DNA of 64,000 nucleotides from Actinoplanes cyaneus. GTDB taxonomy: Bacteria; Actinomycetota; Actinomycetes; Mycobacteriales; Micromonosporaceae. Below the pieces are notes generated by a model, which saw nothing but the letters and a program-made list of their open reading frames with translations, was not told the origin of the DNA and made no database searches. Of the stretch, positions 58,400 through 64,000 are shown piece after piece (the stretch's first letter is position 1; every line of letters starts with the position of its first letter). The stretch is from contig NZ_BOMH01000074.1 in NCBI RefSeq assembly GCF_016862095.1, positions 38,288 to 102,287 of the forward strand, given 5' to 3'. The position numbers were made by a program, and so were the translations under genes.

Positions 58400-59890
58400 G
58401 TGCGACGACTGCTCGTGGCCACCCTTGCCACAGCGTTGACGCTAGCCGGAACGGGAGTGGCCGCACAGGCCGCGCCCGCACCCGGAGCGCCGGGCATCGG
58501 CGACTCGTACTACCCGGACTACGGCAACGGCGGGTACGACGTCTCCCACTACGACATCCGCCTGCGCTACACCCCGGCCACCGACCGGCTCACCGGCACC
58601 ACCACCATCCTGGCCACCGCCACGCAGGACCTGAGCCGGCTCAACCTGGACTTCGTCCTCGACACCTCCTCGGTGCTGGTCAACAACCGGCCCGCGACCT
58701 TCACCCGGCAGGGCGACCACGAGCTGGTCGTCACCCCGGCCCGCACCGTCGCCAAGGGCGGCGCGCTGACCATCGTCGTGCAGTACTCGGGCGTGCCGTC
58801 GTCGAAGGTCGCCGCCGGGTACACCGCCTGGATCCGCACCCCGGACGGCGCCGCCGCCGTCGGCGAACCGGAGATCGCCTGGTGGTGGTACCCGTCCAAC
58901 GACCACCCGTCGGACAAGGCCACCTTCGACGTGTCGGTCTCCGTGCCGGACGGGGTCGAGGCGATCAGCAACGGCGTGCAGCCGCGCCCGCCGGTGCGTG
59001 AGACGCTCGGCTACACCCGGTGGAGCTGGCGGTCGCTGAAGCCGCAGGCCACGTACCTGACGTTCCTGACCGTGGGGCAGTACGACATCACCCAGGACAC
59101 CACCAGCGACGGGTCGCCGGTCTACAACGCGTACTCCCAGTTGCTCCCGCAGGACTTCCGGGATGCCGCGCAGGCCAGCGTCGAACGTACCGCGGAGATC
59201 ACCGACTGGGAGTCGACAGTCTTCGGGCCGTTCCCGTTCGAGGCCCGCGGCGGCGTCGTCACCCCGCCCGGCACGCTCGGGTTCGCGCTGGAGAACCAGA
59301 CCCGCCCGAACTACTCCTCGGCGTTCTTCCGGCGCGGCTCGAACACGTACGTGGTCGCGCACGAGAACGCCCACCAGTGGTTCGGCGACTCGGTGTCGGT
59401 CCGCAACTGGCAGAACATCTGGCTCAACGAGGGCTTCGCCAGCTACGCCGAATGGCTGTGGTCGGAGAAGAACGACGAGGGCACCGCGCAGGAGATCTTC
59501 GACTACGTCTACTCGTCCTACCCGGACGACGCGGCGATCTGGACGACCGCGCCGGCCGACCCCGGCGTCGACGAGCTGTTCGGTGACGCCGTCTACGACC
59601 GTGGCGCGCTCACCCTGCACCAGCTGCGCCTCGCCGTCGGCGACGACGACTTCTTCGAGATCGTGCGCACCTGGACCGCCGAGCACAAGTACGGCAACGC
59701 GACCACCGAGGAGTTCACGGCGCTCGCCGAGAAGATCTCCGGCAAGGACCTGGACGCGCTGTTCCAGGCCTGGCTCTACACCCCGTCGAAGCCGGCCCTG
59801 CCCGGCGCCGCCCGCGCCCTGCGCGCCCCGTCCGCACCGAAGTCGTGGGCCGCGATCAGCGCAACGCACCAGCTGCTCAACGAGCACTGA
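58400..59890 (+). CDS. Secreted M1-family metallopeptidase
   Basis: Zinc aminopeptidase of the M1 family, 496 aa. It has a signal peptide of about 25 residues (LLVATLATALTLAGTG, cut after AQA), the zinc site HENAH with its Glu in NEGFASYAEW (about 320-350), and the M1 N-terminal beta domain (HYDIRLRYTP). It lacks the large C-terminal domains of long M1 enzymes. GTG 58400 follows GGAGGG. It should act outside the cell on peptides. A strong terminator follows. Confidence 0.92.
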   Translation: MRRLLVATLATALTLAGTGVAAQAAPAPGAPGIGDSYYPDYGNGGYDVSHYDIRLRYTPATDRLTGTTTILATATQDLSRLNLDFVLDTSSVLVNNRPATFTRQGDHELVVTPARTVAKGGALTIVVQYSGVPSSKVAAGYTAWIRTPDGAAAVGEPEIAWWWYPSNDHPSDKATFDVSVSVPDGVEAISNGVQPRPPVRETLGYTRWSWRSLKPQATYLTFLTVGQYDITQDTTSDGSPVYNAYSQLLPQDFRDAAQASVERTAEITDWESTVFGPFPFEARGGVVTPPGTLGFALENQTRPNYSSAFFRRGSNTYVVAHENAHQWFGDSVSVRNWQNIWLNEGFASYAEWLWSEKNDEGTAQEIFDYVYSSYPDDAAIWTTAPADPGVDELFGDAVYDRGALTLHQLRLAVGDDDFFEIVRTWTAEHKYGNATTEEFTALAEKISGKDLDALFQAWLYTPSKPALPGAARALRAPSAPKSWAAISATHQLLNEH

Positions 59891-59906
59891 CCGATCCCGG
59901 TCACGC

Positions 59907-59940
59907 ATGCCGCGGCGTTTCCTCCCGGACGCCGCGGCAT
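59907..59940 (+). terminator. Terminator after the M1 peptidase
   Basis: A perfect 12-bp stem (ATGCCGCGGCGT and its complement) with a 10-nt loop is followed by TTTCCCTT, 17 bp after the stop. Confidence 0.85.
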
Positions 59941-60058
59941 TTCCCTTCCCGGTACGGCGTGAGCCGCCGGCCCACTTCACACCGTGCGCGACGCCGCGGA
60001 CCCGCCACGTTGCGAGTGGTTGACCCGGTTTGTCGTACCGGTCGCCTAGGGTCTGGGC

Positions 60059-61072
60059 ATGTTGTTCGTCCGGCGCTGGCGTGAGGAAACACCACTCGGC
60101 CACCAGGTGGTCGCCCGGCCCGGCGTCAGCGTGCTCGACTGGTTCCGGTCCGGCTGGGGCGTGGACGATCCCGAGTCATGGATCCAGGCGCAGCTCGGCT
60201 GCGACGTCTACGGCCTGGAGTCGATCTTCGAGCGGGTCCCGGAGCGGGAGCTGCCACTGCCGTCGACCATGGACGAGCTCCGCCTGCTGCTGGTCGAGCA
60301 TCTGTGGGTCGAGTCCGACGACGATCCGCGGGTCGGCCCGCACTCGGTCCGGGTCCGCACCAACGACGACGAGACCGACCTGGCCTACTACTTCGTCGAC
60401 GACGAAGCCGCCGACGACGAGCATTGGACGTTCTTGCGATCCGGCACCTGGCCGCTCCCCGCCGGCGCCGGCGACGCCGGATTCGACCACGACGTTCCGG
60501 TCCGCAGCGTGGCCCCGCTCGGCGACGACCCGGACACGGTGTTCTCGGTGCGGATCAGCTATCAGGACCACGGCGACGGAACGAACCTCGACGTCGACGG
60601 CGCTGTCGTCTTCCCGGGAGTCACCGTTGCGCAGCTCGGCGCCCGCCTGAGCGAGGTCACCGACGCCGTTGCGGCCGGGTGGCCGTTCGACGCGCAACTG
60701 CTGCGGGCGCTGGCCACCGGGGATGACATCGGTGTCGCACTGTCGCGGTTCGCGCGGATGCAGGGCTACGACCCGCCGGGCTGGCCCGACCGCAAGGACC
60801 TCACGGCCGGGCGCCGGACGGCGGCGCCGGCGGTGGACGCCGAGCCGCACGAGCGGACCCTGGTCCAACAGGATGCGCACATCATCCAGGTCGCCCGCTA
60901 CATCGACGACTTCTGGGGCTTTGACCAGTGGTTCCTCTTCGACTCGCGCTGGGCCGCGGCGCATCCCGGGCCGGCCCGGTCACTGCTGCGGCTCGCCGCC
61001 GACTGGGATCCGCTCGCCTCACCACCCGCGCAAGCCGGCGAGGCGGCGGCGGACCACAGTCGAGCCGGGTGA
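60059..61072 (+). CDS. Hypothetical protein
   Basis: Protein of 337 aa, not recognised. It is acidic over residues 70-200 (EHLWVESDDDPRVG, TNDDETDLAYYFVDDEAADD), with a C-terminal half including GTNLDVDGAVVFPG and HIIQVARYIDDFWGFDQWF. No signal peptide or membrane helix. ATG 60059 is the first start and agrees with the coding bias. It is monocistronic. Confidence 0.7.
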   Translation: MLFVRRWREETPLGHQVVARPGVSVLDWFRSGWGVDDPESWIQAQLGCDVYGLESIFERVPERELPLPSTMDELRLLLVEHLWVESDDDPRVGPHSVRVRTNDDETDLAYYFVDDEAADDEHWTFLRSGTWPLPAGAGDAGFDHDVPVRSVAPLGDDPDTVFSVRISYQDHGDGTNLDVDGAVVFPGVTVAQLGARLSEVTDAVAAGWPFDAQLLRALATGDDIGVALSRFARMQGYDPPGWPDRKDLTAGRRTAAPAVDAEPHERTLVQQDAHIIQVARYIDDFWGFDQWFLFDSRWAAAHPGPARSLLRLAADWDPLASPPAQAGEAAADHSRAG

Positions 61073-61349
61073 GCCGGGCCGCCGGCACCGTCCTCACCGG
61101 GTACGGCCAGACTGCGCTTCGCGGCCTCGCCGTCGTTGTGCCCGGCCGGGCGGCTCGATGGAGCGAGGCGCTCGACCAGGTCGGTCATCTGCGGGCCGGC
61201 CAAACGGTGCCCCCAGAGACAGCCCTGCCGAGTGACCGCTATCGCCTCACCGATGAAGCTGATACCGATGGAGAGCTGGACGGGGCGTTCCGCCGGCCAG
61301 CGACGTGGTCCTAGTTCACTGTCGTACCCGAGACGCGAGGTGCGGAAAG
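61073..61349. other. Intergenic region without a supported gene
   Basis: About 280 bp. Open frames cross it on both strands (one contains VQLSIGISFIGEAIAV), but none has a ribosome site, a family match or a sensible end. A decayed gene fragment is possible. Confidence 0.4.
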
Positions 61350-62147
61350 CTAGGGCCGGACGGCGGCGAGCTGGGTGGCCTGGGCGACGAGAGCGCCTTT
61401 GGAGTCCCACAACAGGGCGGTCTCGTCCATCCGGCCGCTGGTTACCTCCGCCGACTCCATCGTCATCAGCAGCGGGCCCGGGGCGGGCAGGCGGCGGACG
61501 TACGCGGTGAGGGTGATCGTCGGCGCCCAGCCCTGGATGCCCAGGGTGAGGGAGATCGGCGGCGACGGGTCCAGGGCGACGAGCAGGCTCAGCGGATCCC
61601 AGTCGGCGCCGTCGGCCAGGCGCAGGTAGCCGCTGATCTGGCCAGTTGTCGACGGGTGACCCATGGCGAACGTGAGCGAGGTCGGGTCGAGACGGTGCTC
61701 GACGACGTCCAGAAGGTGCACCGGGAACGTCGCGCCGGGCGGCTCGGACGGGAGCAGGAAGCACTCGTCCTCGGCCGGAACGGTCGGGGTCGGCAGACCG
61801 GACCACCACGGGGCGGCATCGTCCAGGGTGCTCTGGGTGACCAGGGACTCCGCGCACGGCTCGCCGTCCTGGGTCAGGCGCGCACGATACTGCGCCGAGC
61901 CGCGGCCGGCGCGCAGCAGCTCGACGCCGACGGTCGCGCTGCCGGGGGGCGGCGGGCGCAGGAACGTGGTGGTCATCGCGATCGGGTGCGGGTGTGCGGG
62001 GCCGGCGGTGGCCGTGACCGCGCGGGCGATCACGGCCATCAGGTAGCCGCCGTGCAGCTTGTCGCCGACGCCCCACTGCGGGTCCAGGTCGGCGGTCCAG
62101 CCGTCGGCGCCGGGGTGGACGGCGGTCGCCTCCGAAAAGCTTCGCAT
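61350..62147 (-). CDS. Acyl-CoA thioesterase-family protein (double hotdog)
   Basis: Thioesterase-family protein of 265 aa in the double-hotdog (TesB-like) group: GVGDKLHGGYLMAVIARAV, MTTTFLRPPPPGSATV and ALLWDSKGALVAQATQLA are the usual ends. Soluble. Substrate chain length is unknown. It lies next to the WYL regulator gene (87 bp gap) on the same strand. Confidence 0.85.
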   Translation of the reverse strand: MRSFSEATAVHPGADGWTADLDPQWGVGDKLHGGYLMAVIARAVTATAGPAHPHPIAMTTTFLRPPPPGSATVGVELLRAGRGSAQYRARLTQDGEPCAESLVTQSTLDDAAPWWSGLPTPTVPAEDECFLLPSEPPGATFPVHLLDVVEHRLDPTSLTFAMGHPSTTGQISGYLRLADGADWDPLSLLVALDPSPPISLTLGIQGWAPTITLTAYVRRLPAPGPLLMTMESAEVTSGRMDETALLWDSKGALVAQATQLAAVRP

Positions 62148-62234
62148 GCGAACATCCTAGGTGGTACGTCCGGCAGGTCGTCTCCGGATCTCCACGCCGC
62201 CGGCCGGAGAGCAAGCCCGGCGCGCGCCAAGTTC

Positions 62235-63203
62235 TTACCGCCGGGACGCCTCGGCGAATCGGCGGGCGAGATGCGCGAAGGCTTCGGTGAGTTCGCCCGG
62301 ACCGACGACGTCGAAGTCAGCGTCGTAGCGGGCGACGGCGGCGGCAAGGCCGATCCAGGACCAGGATCCGAGGGTGAGCCGGCAGCGATCGGCGGTGAGC
62401 TGCTCGACGACGCCGTCGCGGGTGTAGCGGGCCACGGTGGCGGCCGGCAGGTCGAGCAGCACCGTGCCCTGGCACGGCCAGTCCCCCGAAGCCTGCCCGG
62501 AACCACGGAAGACACCGATGACGTACGCGGCGACGTCTCCGCCGGGCAGCGCACGAGCGGTGAAGCGCGGCCCGTTCGGAGTGCGCAGGCTCATCCGGTC
62601 GACACGGAAGGTACGCCAGTCGTCGCGGTCGAGGTCCCACGCGACGAGATACCAGCGGCCGTCCCAGGTGATCACGTGGTGTGGCTCGGTGCGGCGCGGC
62701 GGCTTCGTGCTGTCGTCGCCGTAGTCGAAGCGCAGGATCTCGCGGGCGCGTACGGCGGCGCTGATGGTCAGGAGCACGGTGGCGTCGACCGGTTCGGCCG
62801 GCCGGGTGGCGGGCCGCTCGACCGCGGTGACGTCGAGAGCGGTGACGCGGTGCCGCAGCCGGGAGGGCAGCACCTGGCGGACGGTGTTCAGCGCCCGTTC
62901 GGCGGCCTCGCCCAGGCCACTGCCGAGACTGGTAGCGGCGATCTGCAGAGCGACAGTGAGAGCGACGGCCTGATCGTCGTCGAACAGCAGCGGAGGCAGT
63001 TCGGTGCCCGCGCCGAGCCGGTAACCGCCGTCGGGGCCTTTGACCGCGGCGATGGGATAGCCGAGCTCGCGCAGCCGGTCGACGTCGCGGCGCACCGTGC
63101 GCAGGCTGATGTCCAGGCGTTCGGCCAGCACGGTGCCGGACCAGTCGCGGCGGGTCTGCAGCAACGACAGCAGGGCGAGCAGTCGCGCGGAAGTCTTCGG
63201 CAT
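62235..63203 (-). CDS. YafY/WYL-family transcriptional regulator
   Basis: Regulator of 322 aa: HTH_11 at 1-60 (LLALLSLLQTRRDWSGTVLA, then ISLRTVRRDVDRLRELGYPI) and a WYL domain (ITWDGRWYLVAWDLDRDDW, FRVDRMSLRT), then a WCX tail. ATG 63203 is chosen. It is divergent from the VOC gene with an inverted repeat in the gap, so it probably controls that gene. Confidence 0.93.
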   Translation of the reverse strand: MPKTSARLLALLSLLQTRRDWSGTVLAERLDISLRTVRRDVDRLRELGYPIAAVKGPDGGYRLGAGTELPPLLFDDDQAVALTVALQIAATSLGSGLGEAAERALNTVRQVLPSRLRHRVTALDVTAVERPATRPAEPVDATVLLTISAAVRAREILRFDYGDDSTKPPRRTEPHHVITWDGRWYLVAWDLDRDDWRTFRVDRMSLRTPNGPRFTARALPGGDVAAYVIGVFRGSGQASGDWPCQGTVLLDLPAATVARYTRDGVVEQLTADRCRLTLGSWSWIGLAAAVARYDADFDVVGPGELTEAFAHLARRFAEASRR

Positions 63204-63221
63204 GAGACCGATTCTGCCCGG

Positions 63222-63248
63222 AGTAGGTGCCACTCCCTGTCACCTACT
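63222..63248. promoter_or_regulatory. Inverted repeat between the WYL regulator and VOC genes
   Basis: AGTAGGTG and CACCTACT are perfect 8-bp inverts separated by 11 bp, 18 bp ahead of the regulator start. It is a likely YafY-type operator. Confidence 0.65.
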
Positions 63249-63334
63249 GCTGCGAGTCTTGCACTCGAGCCGGCCGCTCACCTGAGGGTCGACCAGCCCG
63301 TCACGCCCGCGAACCATCATCCGAGGAGTCCCCC

Positions 63335-63796
63335 ATGGCCATCACCACCACCCCGCACCTCAACTTCCGCGGCGACGCCCGGGCCGCGCTGGAGTTCTAC
63401 CAGTCGGTGTTCGGCGGCCACCTCACCGTCGTCGCGTACGGCGACTTCGGCATGCCCAAGGACCTGCCCGACGCCGACAAGGTGGTCTTCGGCCAGGTCA
63501 CGGCCGACAACGGGTTCAGCATCATGGCCTACGACGTGCCCAGCCAGGCACCTGTCGCCGCACCGGCCGCGGCCACCACCCGCGAGCACGGCATGACCCT
63601 GACCGGCGAACGGTTCTTCGTCTCCGTGCGCGGCGAGACCGCCGAGGAGGTCAGCGCGCTGTGGGACAAGCTCGCCGACGGCGCCGAGATCATCGAGAAG
63701 TTCGGCCCCTCGCCGTGGGCGCCGGGCTTCGGGATGCTGACCGACCGCTTCGGCGTCACCTGGATCCTCGACGTCGCCGTGGCCTACGCCGGCTGA
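63335..63796 (+). CDS. VOC-family protein (PhnB-like)
   Basis: VOC-superfamily protein of 153 aa of the PhnB-like type: TTPHLNFRGDARAALEFYQ (quoted by its core LNFRGDARAALEFY), LTVVAYGDFGMPKD and GFGMLTDRFGVTWILDV close the fold. GAGGAG precedes ATG 63335. Members are often induced next to YafY regulators; the substrate is not known. Confidence 0.9.
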   Translation: MAITTTPHLNFRGDARAALEFYQSVFGGHLTVVAYGDFGMPKDLPDADKVVFGQVTADNGFSIMAYDVPSQAPVAAPAAATTREHGMTLTGERFFVSVRGETAEEVSALWDKLADGAEIIEKFGPSPWAPGFGMLTDRFGVTWILDVAVAYAG

Positions 63797-63866
63797 CCGG
63801 CCACACCCCTGAGGTTCCGGGGTGGCCGCGCCCGGCCACCCCGGACCGTACCCCTCGGCCGGCGCT

Positions 63867-63968
63867 GGTAGCCCGTTCGTCAGCCCTCGCGCGGAAGGCG
63901 CAGCACTCGGCAACCTCCTGGGATGTGGGTGCGAATCCGCTGGTGCGATCGGCGAGAGCGTGGCTACC
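63867..63968 (+). ncRNA. Possible structured RNA near the window end
   Basis: GGTAGCC (63867-63873) and GGCTACC (63962-63968) could close a structure of about 100 nt holding a GCGC-GGAAG-GCGC stem and GGGATGTGGGTGCGAATCC. The last part resembles the cobalamin-riboswitch core (GGGA-N3-GGTG-N2-AATCC), but the rest does not fit well and the downstream gene is outside the window. Confidence 0.3.
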
Positions 63969-64000
63969 GGAATGCGGGCCAGTGCTCCGGCCTTCAGGCT

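Noticed and set aside
60898..62214. A 438-codon minus-strand frame over the 337-aa gene's end and the thioesterase gene
   Set aside because: Arg-rich shadow with no ribosome site or domain; the in-phase real gene is the thioesterase in another frame.
1..64000. CRISPR arrays, rRNA and tRNA genes
   Set aside because: No regularly spaced repeats of suitable length and no tRNA cloverleaf or rRNA-like sequence was found by reading; a T-arm-like GGGTGCGAATCC at 63928-63939 did not extend to a tRNA.

Overview
The window is very GC-rich with short intergenic gaps, many GTG starts and many ATGA or GTGA stop-start overlaps, which is typical of a filamentous actinobacterium. A mycothiol-dependent isomerase-type protein, an IniA/IniC-like dynamin pair, a septum-formation-domain protein and a FliA/WhiG-type sigma factor point to Micromonosporaceae, most likely an Actinoplanes-like organism. 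This assignment is inference from gene content; no rRNA, tRNA or CRISPR array was seen.

Layout. 0-4 kb: a TetR-controlled electrophile/quinone detoxification cluster (ene-reductase, alpha/beta hydrolase, zinc-free quinone reductase) with a matching operator in both promoter regions. 4-7.1 kb: a Tn3-family transposase killed by two in-frame nonsense codons. 7.3-10.3 kb: a frameshifted drug-efflux gene, its divergent TetR regulator with a perfect 20-bp operator, and an NmrA-like reductase. 10.7-12.4 kb: a GntR/UMF1-transporter pair. 12.5-19.5 kb: an IniC/IniA-like dynamin operon ending in an Asp/His-rich acidic protein, divergent from a large ATPase-LuxR regulator coupled to a small HTH partner. 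20-28 kb: a two-component system, an amino-acid dehydrogenase with an Lrp regulator, and small regulator-led operons. 28-34.5 kb: VOC, oxidoreductase, methyltransferase, acetyltransferase and hydrolase genes.

34.6-37 kb: a XerC/D-like tyrosine recombinase and about 1.1 kb of non-coding DNA holding two dif-like sites. One lies across the recombinase start codon; the other, about 0.5 kb further on, matches the dif architecture well. The + strand changes from C-rich to G-rich across this region, so it may be the replication terminus. 37-43 kb: ankyrin protein, uppP, an ABC-F protein, an aminotransferase and a RibD-like reductase. 42.9-46.2 kb: a FliA/WhiG-type sigma factor with a ribosome-site-masking hairpin, and an autoregulated MerR/HEAT operon. 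46.2-49.7 kb: an ABC transporter plus two-component operon. 49.8-64 kb: small enzymes and regulators, including a Clp-N/HTH regulator with a double operator, a DapA/LysR pair, a secreted M1 aminopeptidase, and a WYL regulator/VOC pair.

Two themes stand out. First, six copies of a 43-58-bp perfect or near-perfect hairpin (core GGCTGGTGCTCA) lie only in intergenic DNA, with compensatory changes that keep the stem paired. Second, many regulators sit beside a palindrome overlapping or next to their own start codon, so local autoregulation seems to be the rule here.
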